64,000 nucleotides of DNA. Origin: Bacteroidia bacterium. GTDB taxonomy: Bacteria; Bacteroidota; Bacteroidia; B-17B0; Aurantibacillaceae. A model generated the notes under the pieces. That model made no database searches. It worked only from the letters and a program-made list of their open reading frames with translations, and was not told the origin of the DNA. This document shows, one piece after another, positions 17,300 through 24,856 of the stretch. Made by a program: the position numbers and the translations under genes. Each line of letters starts with the position of its first letter. The first letter of the stretch is position 1. The stretch lies in the NCBI GenBank assembly GCA_016787895.1, contig JAEUTN010000014.1, positions 434,001 to 498,000 on the forward strand, written 5' to 3'.

Positions 17300-18439
17300 T
17301 CATTCCTCTTCCGGTCGGTTTTTTAACTGCATAAGTAAAGCGTAAGCGCCATCCATCACCACATCGGCATTTCTCAGATCCTTTGCGTCAACTGAACTAA
17401 CTTCAATATACTTGTCCTGTGTTCCACCTTTTTTCACTTCCAACATCTCAAATTGCCCATTTGCCATCGAAAGAAAAACATAGTCCCTGGCGTTATAACT
17501 AACAATCGCCTGCTCAGGTAAAACCATTGCTTTTTTGTTGCTAATTTCAATTTCTGCGTTCATGTACATGCCCGGGAAAAGGCTTTTGTGATACTCGTCA
17601 AAATGGCAATGCACTTCGGCACTTCTGTCGGCATTTAAATTTTGGCTAATTAAAATAATTTCACAGGCGTACTTTTTATCTACCTGGTTGTTGTTGTATG
17701 CCAAAACTTTTTGTCCTATTGCCAAATGCTCCAGATCTTTCTCAAATACTTTCAAATTGAGATGGATGTCGGAGGGGTTGATCAATTCAAAAAGCACATC
17801 GGTTGGATTGACGTACTTACCAATGTTCACATTCACCTTTGACACAAACCCGTCAATGGGTGAATACAATTGAATACTCCCCGAAACGTTTTCACCGGTT
17901 AAGGCTTCAGGCCTAATGTTGAGGATCTTCAGCTTTTCGGCTAAGGCACCAAAAGATACTTTTGCGTTGTTGTATTCCATTTCCGTCTGTTGAAACACCT
18001 TGTCGCTACTCGACTTGCTTTGGTTCAATTCTTTTTGACGTTTGAATTCATTTTCCAAAAACGCCAATTTTGATCTGGCCATAAGGTAGTCTTGTTGCAT
18101 TTGAATGTATTGCTGGTCCTCCATAGTGGCTAAAACCTCTCCTTTCTTCACATGCATACCCGGTAGCAAATGTGTTGTTTTTAGATAGCCACCCATTGGC
18201 ATACTAACTGAAATAAGGTTTTGTGGAGGAACATCAATTTTTCCATTGAGCGTCAAGCGGCGCGCTATGTCCTTTAATTCTATTTTGCCCAGTCTCAGTC
18301 CTGCTGATTTGATCTGAGCTTCGTTTAAGTGGACCATGTTCAGTTCCTCAGCAGGCGCTGCGTTTTCTTTAGCCCCTTGCTGTTCACCGCAGGAGATGAA
18401 GAAAAGACTCATTACTGTTAATGCTATAATGTATTTCAT
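17300..18439 (-). CDS. RND efflux periplasmic adaptor (CzcB/CusB-like membrane fusion lipoprotein)
   Basis: The 379-residue protein joins the inner-membrane RND pump to the outer-membrane channel. It starts with a lipoprotein signal whose lipobox is FISC. The hairpin domain (TTHLLPGMHVKKGEVLATMEDQQYIQMQQDY) and the matching lipoyl half (IQLYSPIDGFVSKVNVNIGKYV) flank an alpha-hairpin around residues 125-190. A beta-barrel and the ALIMVLPEQA-type region follow. ATG 18439 is chosen because it gives a clean lipoprotein signal; longer in-frame starts run into the upstream gene. It follows the pump gene by 5 bases. Confidence 0.9.
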   Translation of the reverse strand: MKYIIALTVMSLFFISCGEQQGAKENAAPAEELNMVHLNEAQIKSAGLRLGKIELKDIARRLTLNGKIDVPPQNLISVSMPMGGYLKTTHLLPGMHVKKGEVLATMEDQQYIQMQQDYLMARSKLAFLENEFKRQKELNQSKSSSDKVFQQTEMEYNNAKVSFGALAEKLKILNIRPEALTGENVSGSIQLYSPIDGFVSKVNVNIGKYVNPTDVLFELINPSDIHLNLKVFEKDLEHLAIGQKVLAYNNNQVDKKYACEIILISQNLNADRSAEVHCHFDEYHKSLFPGMYMNAEIEISNKKAMVLPEQAIVSYNARDYVFLSMANGQFEMLEVKKGGTQDKYIEVSSVDAKDLRNADVVMDGAYALLMQLKNRPEEE

Positions 18440-18444
18440 GTGTT

Positions 18445-21400
18445 TTATCTGCTTAGTAAATAATTGATCTGTATACCGGTTTCGTTCAAAGCGCGTATGG
18501 CATCGAGGTACGACGATTGGATCTGAACTGTTTGATTGTTCAAAAGCACCCATTCCAAATAGTTGATCTCACCTGCGGCCAATTGTTTGTTGGCTGTTTC
18601 ACGAATCAGGCTCGCGTTCTTTAATCCCTGGTTTTCATAGTACTCTACTACCTTTGTTTCTGAATTGTATTTTTCGGTCAAACCGGCGTACTGATTCTGA
18701 AAAACGCGCATTTCCTGAAGGTAATTGAGTTCAGCAATATTCTGGCTGATCTTCGAAGCGCTAAGCTTTGACTTTTGAGCACCAAAAAAAAGTGGCACCC
18801 CCAAACCTAACTGAACCGACTGAAACCTTGCGTTGGTATAATACTGTTCGTCGGCCCCGTACCCTCTCATGCTCATGTTGTAGTACGAAATATTAAAATC
18901 GGGCATTAATCGCGAGCGTTCAAGACGGGTGGCCGAGGCCGCCACGTTTTTTTGCTGAGCCATTGCTTTTAAGCCGGGGTGTTGGTTTAAAACTCCCGGG
19001 TCGGTGCTGAGCTGCACTTCTGTTTTAAATTCCGTTTCGACGGGCGCGTACTCGGCCGGGGCGTTCAGCACCAACCTGAACTCCAGCAAAACCAGTTGTT
19101 TTTGTTGTTGCACCTGCTTCAATTGAACCTCAATTGTTCCTTTTTGGCTCTCTGCAATCGTTTTTTCAAGCACATTGCTTTCACCGGCCGCTAAACGTAA
19201 AGCGGCTTTTTCAAGAAATGCAGAATATACACTATCGTATTTGACTAATAATTTTTCTTTCTCTTCCAGATAACGATAGGCGTAAAACACCTGCCTTACT
19301 CGGCGTTTAACTTCCGCTTCCTTCAATTGAATTTTAAATTGCCCCGACTTCCATTCTTCATCGTACACTCTTTTTTGTTGAACATAAACGGATGGAAATT
19401 CAAAGTTCTGGGTGAGGCCAAACCGATTGTCGGAATAGTAGCTGTTGATTTGTCCGAATTCACCACTGACATTGGTTTTTGGAATCGTTGCGGCTGCGTG
19501 TGTAAGTTGTTTAAGGTAATCCGTTCGAAGTTGTTCATTTTTGATCACCAGGTTGTTGTGAAGCGCTGTATCAATTGCCGCCTGCAAACTGATGGGGGTT
19601 TGCGCATTGGCCTCAAAGGAAATGGCAATGAACAACACTAAAACTACCAGACCGGCTTTCGAAGTAATATTTGTTTTGTTGTTGTTTCCGAACATAAGGT
19701 ACAAGACAGGTAGCACGAACAGGGTTAAAAAGGTTGCGATTAACAAGCCTCCTATTACCACCGTTGCCAAAGGGCGCTGAACTTCGGCTCCCGCACCATT
19801 GCTTAACGCCATTGGTAGAAATCCGAGGGAAGCCACAAACGCGGTCATCAACACTGGCCGTAAACGTAATTTAGTGCCCATAATCAAAATCTCCTTTAAA
19901 TTTTCCATTCCCTCTGTTTTTAAACGATTAAACTCAGCAATTAACACTATACCATTTAACACCGCTACACCAAAAAGGGCAATAAACCCCACACCGGCGC
20001 TTATGCTGAATGGCATGCCGCGGATTGCCAGAAAAAATATACCGCCAATGGCCGAAAGCGGAATCGCAGAATAGATCAGCAAACCCTGACGTATGGAATT
20101 GAAAGCAAAATATAACAGTATAAAAATTAAAATCAAAGACACCGGTACGGCAATCATTAACCGTTGTTTGGCTGCATTCAGATTTTCAAAGGCCCCTCCA
20201 TAGGTTAAGTAATAGCCACTTGGAAATTTCAATTGTTTTCCAACCTTTTGCTGAAGTTCGTTCACAATGCTCTGCACATCACGGCCTCTTACATTAAAAC
20301 CCACTACAATGCGGCGCTTGGCATCCTCCCGTTGAATCTGGTTTGGACCATTCTTTATCTCTACACTGGCCAACTGATAAAGTGGCAATTGGGTGCCATC
20401 CGGCGTTGGAACCAACAAATTCCTGATGTCCTCCAACGTATTCCGCTTTTCTCCTTTTAATCTTACCACCACATCAAAACGCCTCTCCCCTTCAAACAGG
20501 AGGCCGGCACTTTGTCCCGCAAAAGCAGTATTGACAACACGGTTGATGTCGGCTATGTTTAAATTGTATTGGGCAATGGCCGATCTGTTGTATTGAATAA
20601 TCACCTGAGGCATTCCGGTAACCGTTTCGATGTAAAGGTTCCTGGCTCCTTCCACAGTGTTAATGATCCCTCCAATAAAATGAGCGTATCTGGCCAGGGT
20701 GTCTAAATCTTCGCCGAACAGTTTCAACACCACATCCTGCCGGGCACCGGTCATTAATTCATTGAAACGCATTTGCACCGGGTACTGAAAACTTGCGGTT
20801 ACCCCCGGTACTTCTTCCAGTGCTTTTCCCATTTTTTCTGCCAGCTCAGGAAAGGTCTTTGCGCTGGTCCATTCTTCTTTGTCTTTTAAGATGACCATCA
20901 TGTCGCTGGCCTCCATGGGCATAGGATCGGTGGGCACTTCTCCGCTTCCAATTTTAGTTACTACCATTTCAACTTCCGGAAAGCGGCTTTTTAAAATTTT
21001 TGCGGTTTTTTGTGTGTACTCAATAGTGGTTGAGATGCTGCTCCCGGTTAATACGCGGGTATCTACAGCAAAATCCCCTTCTTCAAGAACCGGAATAAAT
21101 TCTCCGCCCAATACGCTGAGGGTAATAAGAGCCGAAATGAACAATGCCACAACACCTAACAATATGGTCTTTGGTCGCTGAAGCACCTTTGCCAATGAAC
21201 TTTCATATGCTGCTTCCAATTTAAACATCATGCGGTCGGAGATGTTGGGTTTGTGTTTGGTTTTTTTACTAAGGAAAACCGCACTCATCATGGGGATATA
21301 AGTGAGTGACAAAACAAAAGCGCCTAATAAGGCAAACGCTACAGTTTGAGCCATGGGTTTGAACATTTTGCCTTCAATGCCCTGCAGAGTAAAAATGGGT

Positions 21401-22791
21401 AAATACACAACAAGAATAATCACCTGCCCAAACACGGCACTGTTCATCATTTTACCGGCTGAGTGGTTGACCTCATCGTCCATTTGTTTCTGATTGAGTT
21501 GGTTCAGGTGCTTGAATTCAGTGTTGTGCGATAAACGGTGCATGACCGCTTCCACTATTATCACAGCGCCATCCACGATGAGGCCAAAATCGAGTGCGCC
21601 CAAACTCATCAGGTTACCGCTAACCCCAAAGAGATTCATCAGGCAAATGGCAAACAACATAGATAATGGGATAACAGAGGTAACTAAAAGTCCTGCTCTG
21701 AAATTACCCAAGAACAAAACCAATACGAACACAACTATCAAGGCTCCTTCCATCAGGTTGGTTTCCACAGTTCCAATGGCGTTGTTCACCATTTTGCTTC
21801 TATCCAAAAACGGTTCCAGAACAACCCCTTCGGGCAGGGTGCTTTGAATTTGTTTGATGCGTTCTTTAACATTTTTGATAACTTCGTTGCTGTTCGCTCC
21901 TTTTAACATCATCACAATGGCTCCCGCCACTTCGCCTTCACTGTTGTAACACAGGGCACCGTAACGTGTGGCGTAACCAATCTTTACCTCCGCCACATCC
22001 TTTATAAAGAGAGGAGTTCCTCCTTCTGTTGACTTCACAGAGATATTCAGGATATCTGCTTCTCCGCCAATTAAACCTTCACTTCTGATAAACAATACAG
22101 TGGGCCCCTTTTCAATGTAAGCTCCTCCGGTGTTCTGATTGTTTTTTTCCAGTGCATTAAATACATCCTGTATGGTGATGTTGTGTGCTTGTAATTTATT
22201 GGCATCAACAGCAATCTCGTATTGTTTGAGTTTGCCACCGAAACTGCTCACTTCCGCTACCCCTTTCACCCCCAGCAGTTGCCGGCGCACTATCCAGTCC
22301 TGTATGGTTCTTAAATCAGTTTCGTTGTATTTGTTTTCGTAACCCGGTTTTGGGCGAACCACATATTGGTAAATTTCACCCAAACCTGTAGAAATGGGTC
22401 CGAGTTCAGGCGTTCCAATGCTTTTTGGAATTACGCTTTGCACCTTTTGCAAACGTTCAGCCACCTGTTGACGGGCCCAGTAAATATCGGTTACATCATT
22501 AAACACAATGGTAACCAGTGACAATCCGAAGCGTGAAAAACTTCTGATTTCCTTTATTCCCTGAATGTTGGTGTTGGCCTGTTCAATCGGGAAGGTGACC
22601 AGCCTTTCGATATCGGTGGCCCCGTAAGAAGGCGCTACAGTGATGACCTGCACCTGATTATTGGTAATATCCGGCACAGCGTCAATGGGTAATTTTGTGG
22701 TTTGGTAAACACCATACCCTATGAGTGTAAAAACAAAAAGTCCAATAAGCAGTTTGTTACGTATTGAAAATTCGATGATTTTGGTTAACAT
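18445..22791 (-). CDS. Heavy-metal RND pump fused to outer-membrane factor (CzcA-CzcC type fusion)
   Basis: The 1448-residue polypeptide contains a full HME-RND pump (about residues 1-1040) followed by a TolC-like outer-membrane factor (about 1064-1448). The pump has twelve predicted helices and the proton-relay motif DFGLIVDGAVIIVE starting at Asp401. The DFG..VDGAV..VE form is that of divalent-cation pumps (Co/Zn/Cd/Ni type) rather than the Cu/Ag type. Between the domains lies a complete signal-peptide-like segment ending ANA-Q near residue 1063. Such fusions are known in Bacteroidota. ATG 22791 starts the conserved MLTKIIEFSIRNK. Operon order is small protein, fusion, adaptor. Confidence 0.93.
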   Translation of the reverse strand: MLTKIIEFSIRNKLLIGLFVFTLIGYGVYQTTKLPIDAVPDITNNQVQVITVAPSYGATDIERLVTFPIEQANTNIQGIKEIRSFSRFGLSLVTIVFNDVTDIYWARQQVAERLQKVQSVIPKSIGTPELGPISTGLGEIYQYVVRPKPGYENKYNETDLRTIQDWIVRRQLLGVKGVAEVSSFGGKLKQYEIAVDANKLQAHNITIQDVFNALEKNNQNTGGAYIEKGPTVLFIRSEGLIGGEADILNISVKSTEGGTPLFIKDVAEVKIGYATRYGALCYNSEGEVAGAIVMMLKGANSNEVIKNVKERIKQIQSTLPEGVVLEPFLDRSKMVNNAIGTVETNLMEGALIVVFVLVLFLGNFRAGLLVTSVIPLSMLFAICLMNLFGVSGNLMSLGALDFGLIVDGAVIIVEAVMHRLSHNTEFKHLNQLNQKQMDDEVNHSAGKMMNSAVFGQVIILVVYLPIFTLQGIEGKMFKPMAQTVAFALLGAFVLSLTYIPMMSAVFLSKKTKHKPNISDRMMFKLEAAYESSLAKVLQRPKTILLGVVALFISALITLSVLGGEFIPVLEEGDFAVDTRVLTGSSISTTIEYTQKTAKILKSRFPEVEMVVTKIGSGEVPTDPMPMEASDMMVILKDKEEWTSAKTFPELAEKMGKALEEVPGVTASFQYPVQMRFNELMTGARQDVVLKLFGEDLDTLARYAHFIGGIINTVEGARNLYIETVTGMPQVIIQYNRSAIAQYNLNIADINRVVNTAFAGQSAGLLFEGERRFDVVVRLKGEKRNTLEDIRNLLVPTPDGTQLPLYQLASVEIKNGPNQIQREDAKRRIVVGFNVRGRDVQSIVNELQQKVGKQLKFPSGYYLTYGGAFENLNAAKQRLMIAVPVSLILIFILLYFAFNSIRQGLLIYSAIPLSAIGGIFFLAIRGMPFSISAGVGFIALFGVAVLNGIVLIAEFNRLKTEGMENLKEILIMGTKLRLRPVLMTAFVASLGFLPMALSNGAGAEVQRPLATVVIGGLLIATFLTLFVLPVLYLMFGNNNKTNITSKAGLVVLVLFIAISFEANAQTPISLQAAIDTALHNNLVIKNEQLRTDYLKQLTHAAATIPKTNVSGEFGQINSYYSDNRFGLTQNFEFPSVYVQQKRVYDEEWKSGQFKIQLKEAEVKRRVRQVFYAYRYLEEKEKLLVKYDSVYSAFLEKAALRLAAGESNVLEKTIAESQKGTIEVQLKQVQQQKQLVLLEFRLVLNAPAEYAPVETEFKTEVQLSTDPGVLNQHPGLKAMAQQKNVAASATRLERSRLMPDFNISYYNMSMRGYGADEQYYTNARFQSVQLGLGVPLFFGAQKSKLSASKISQNIAELNYLQEMRVFQNQYAGLTEKYNSETKVVEYYENQGLKNASLIRETANKQLAAGEINYLEWVLLNNQTVQIQSSYLDAIRALNETGIQINYLLSR

Positions 22792-22875
22792 TTTATTTCT
22801 ATTAATTTTTTGATATAACAAATAAGAGCAAATAACCCTTCGGGGTAATTCCACTCAAAAAACATCAGAAAAAAA

Positions 22876-23262
22876 TTAACAGGATTTTGGCGGTTGCCAG
22901 ATAGAAGCCAGATAAGACCGGCCTAAAAATGCATCAGAATATTCAGAATACTTGCACGAGCTTGCCAATGCCGGTTTGTTAGCCAGCTCAATGAATGGGT
23001 TGTGCAGAAATGCGCTTAAAAAAGTAACAGAACACCCGTCGTGCGACTTGAAAGGCAATTGCATGTCCCGATCATGATCCGCATCCATTTCGTGTTCTTG
23101 TGAATAATGCATATCCAGAAAATCCAATAACGAGAGTTTGTGGTTTTTTTCTCTGTGTTCCATAAAGTGCTCAACCAGCACCGGAAATTTTACAAGCTGA
23201 TTCAACTCCGTAACTGAAATCAGGTAAATGGAAAGAAAAAATATGACAGTTATTCTTTTCAA
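22876..23262 (-). CDS. Small exported His/Asp-rich protein of the metal-efflux operon
   Basis: This protein of about 128 residues begins with a hydrophobic signal-like segment (RITVIFFLSIYLISV). It continues with a His/Asp/Glu-rich middle, including HFMEHREKNHK, DMHYSQEHEMDADHDRDM and LPFKSHDG, and ends with two cysteines (residues about 100 and 128). I read it as a periplasmic metal-binding or metal-sensing accessory protein; proteins of this kind commonly precede RND pumps in Bacteroidota, but I know of no named function. The start chosen is TTG 23262. An alternative GTG at 23268 coincides with the last base of the promoter box and would not be transcribed. The pump gene starts 84 bases downstream. 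Confidence 0.68.
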   Translation of the reverse strand: MKRITVIFFLSIYLISVTELNQLVKFPVLVEHFMEHREKNHKLSLLDFLDMHYSQEHEMDADHDRDMQLPFKSHDGCSVTFLSAFLHNPFIELANKPALASSCKYSEYSDAFLGRSYLASIWQPPKSC

Positions 23263-23267
23263 GAACA

Positions 23268-23298
23268 CAAAGGTACAAAACTGTCATTTTTTATCCAA
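23268..23298 (-). promoter_or_regulatory. Promoter of the metal-efflux operon
   Basis: On the minus strand TACCTTTG (23275-23268) is a perfect -7 box and TTG (23298-23296) lies 20 bp upstream. The box ends 5 bases before the TTG start codon, so transcription should begin at or next to that codon. Confidence 0.75.
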
Positions 23299-23541
23299 GG
23301 CAATGCATTAACTAAGAAGATGGGTAACTATGATATAAGTCAGGTTTCTTTAAAGTTGAGTGCCCCAATCCGGTTAGAGTTGCCAGGTTTCAGATTTAAG
23401 AACAGGTTTGCGTTTTTCGCAAATCTCTTGCGATGCACATGATTTTGTGCTTCTGACTGTTAAAATCTGCTTTTGAACAGAGGAATATTTCAGGCATTTG
23501 ATAAGTTTAAATACCTTAGATTCATCTTTAAAATTTATATC

Positions 23542-23994
23542 ATGAAAACAAATGTGATACTATTTGCGTTTAGCTTAATAAGCATTAATTGTTTCTCACA
23601 AACCATAAAAGAAAAAGATGTTCCGGCCCCGGTAATACAGTCCTTTCAAAAAGAATTCCCAGGAGTGAAGGTTGAGAAATGGGAGAAAGAAGGGGCCAAC
23701 TTCGAAGCCGAATTTGATCTTAACAAAATTGAAAATTCGGTGGTGTATGATGCCGGTGGAAAACAGCTTGAACATGAGGTTGAGCTGAAACCCACTGAGC
23801 TGCCAAAATTTGTGCTTGAGTATTTTGAAAAGAACCTACCGGGCAAAAAAATTAAGGAAGCCAGCAAAAGCACAGCTAGTGATGGCACTATTACCTATGA
23901 AGCAGAAGTTGAAGATACCGAGTACCGGTTTCAGGAAGCCGTAGGACTAATTCACCAGGAAACAGAAAAAGAGGAGAAAGATGAAGGCCGGTGA
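23542..23994 (+). CDS. PepSY-like (DUF2874-type) periplasmic protein
   Basis: The 150-residue protein has a signal peptide (MKTNVILFAFSLISINCFSQ). It then has two tandem PepSY-like modules: one starting KDVPAPVIQSFQKEFPGVKV and one starting LPKFVLEYFEKNLPGKKI, each followed by a strand with the YEAEV/FEAEF signature. Proteins of this family are secreted, small and of uncertain function; inhibition of proteases or ligand binding has been proposed from the fold. The C-terminus is strongly acidic. ATG 23542 is chosen because it starts the signal peptide. It is divergent from the metal operon and converges on the regulator with a 14-bp gap. Confidence 0.8.
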   Translation: MKTNVILFAFSLISINCFSQTIKEKDVPAPVIQSFQKEFPGVKVEKWEKEGANFEAEFDLNKIENSVVYDAGGKQLEHEVELKPTELPKFVLEYFEKNLPGKKIKEASKSTASDGTITYEAEVEDTEYRFQEAVGLIHQETEKEEKDEGR

Positions 23995-24008
23995 AATAAG
24001 GTCAAGTC

Positions 24009-24692
24009 TTAAAATTCAAACTTGTACCCCACTCCTTTTACGGTTTTGAAGTACTCGTCGCCTATTTTTTCGCGAAGTTTGCGAATGTGAACATCAATGG
24101 TTCTATCTCCTACTACTACCTCATCCCCCCACACCTGATCAAGAATGTATTCACGGGTAAATACTTTTCCCGGCTTGCTGCATAAAAGAGAAAAGAGTTT
24201 AAATTCTTTTTTTGGTAAGGCAATTTCCTGACCGCCTTTAAAGACCGAGTGTTTTTCTTTATCAATTCGTACATCGCCAAACTCCATGTTTCCTTCATGT
24301 TCAGTTGAAGTTTGCAATCGGCGCAGAAGCGCTTTAATGCGACTGATAAACACCCTTGGTTTAATAGGTTTGGTTATGTAATCGTCAGCTCCAACCTCAA
24401 AACCCGCAATTTGTGTATAATCCTCGCTTCTTGCGGTAAGAAAAGCAATCAATACCTCACTTAAACCTTTTTGTTCTCTGATTTCGCGGCAGGTTTCAAT
24501 GCCGTCCATATCAGGCATCATCACGTCGAGCACAATCAATTGGGGTAGCTCTTTCTTCGCAATTTCAATGGCATCCTTACCGTTACTGGCAGTGAGAACG
24601 TCGTAGCCTTCCTTTTTTAAATTATAACTAAGAAATTCTACGATATCCGGCTCATCATCCACCAGTAATATTTTGATTTTCGCGTTGCTCAT
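24009..24692 (-). CDS. OmpR/PhoB-family response regulator
   Basis: The 227-residue protein has an intact receiver: acidic pair Asp12-Asp13 in LLVDDEPD, phosphoacceptor Asp56 in VLDVMMPDMDG, Thr in FLTAR and Lys in DDYITKPIKP. A winged-helix DNA-binding domain follows (LPKKEFKLFSLLCSKPGKVFTRE, then DRTIDVHIRKLREKIG and VKGVGYKFEF). No histidine kinase is adjacent or present in the window. It is divergent from the TonB receptor, and the shared intergenic region carries 11-bp-phased TTAAC-like repeats, the type of site PhoB/OmpR proteins bind. A PhoB-like phosphate role is inference. Confidence 0.93.
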   Translation of the reverse strand: MSNAKIKILLVDDEPDIVEFLSYNLKKEGYDVLTASNGKDAIEIAKKELPQLIVLDVMMPDMDGIETCREIREQKGLSEVLIAFLTARSEDYTQIAGFEVGADDYITKPIKPRVFISRIKALLRRLQTSTEHEGNMEFGDVRIDKEKHSVFKGGQEIALPKKEFKLFSLLCSKPGKVFTREYILDQVWGDEVVVGDRTIDVHIRKLREKIGDEYFKTVKGVGYKFEF

Positions 24693-24739
24693 AGATAAAA
24701 ATGACGGTACAAACTTAACACAATGCCTTGCCCGTTAAA

Positions 24740-24772
24740 GTTAACTTATTCTTAAGTTATTTCCAATTTAAT
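24740..24772. promoter_or_regulatory. Candidate OmpR/PhoB-type operator, 11-bp direct repeats (site 1)
   Basis: Three consecutive 11-mers begin GTTAAC (24740), CTTAAG (24751) and TCCAAT (24762). The first two are followed by near-identical TTATT halves and the third by TTAAT. The 11-bp period places each hexamer on the same face of the helix. The site lies between the divergent regulator and the TonB receptor. Confidence 0.5.
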
Positions 24773-24780
24773 GTGATTTC

Positions 24781-24802
24781 GTTAAAGTTTTGGTAACCTG
24801 AA
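24781..24802. promoter_or_regulatory. Candidate OmpR/PhoB-type operator, 11-bp direct repeats (site 2)
   Basis: GTTAAA (24781) and GGTAAC (24792) are spaced by exactly 11 bp, and a weaker ATTTAA follows at 24803. This second site lies 55-76 bases before the TonB receptor start and is not in phase with site 1. Confidence 0.35.
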
Positions 24803-24856
24803 ATTTAAACAGGGGTCACTTGGGCGACGTTCCTTTGCGGTGTTAAATCAAACCCA

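Noticed and set aside
23407..23423. Small hairpin TTTGCG/CGCAAA between the metal operon and the PepSY-like gene
   Set aside because: The stem has only six pairs, and it matches neither promoter box and no known metal-regulator operator.
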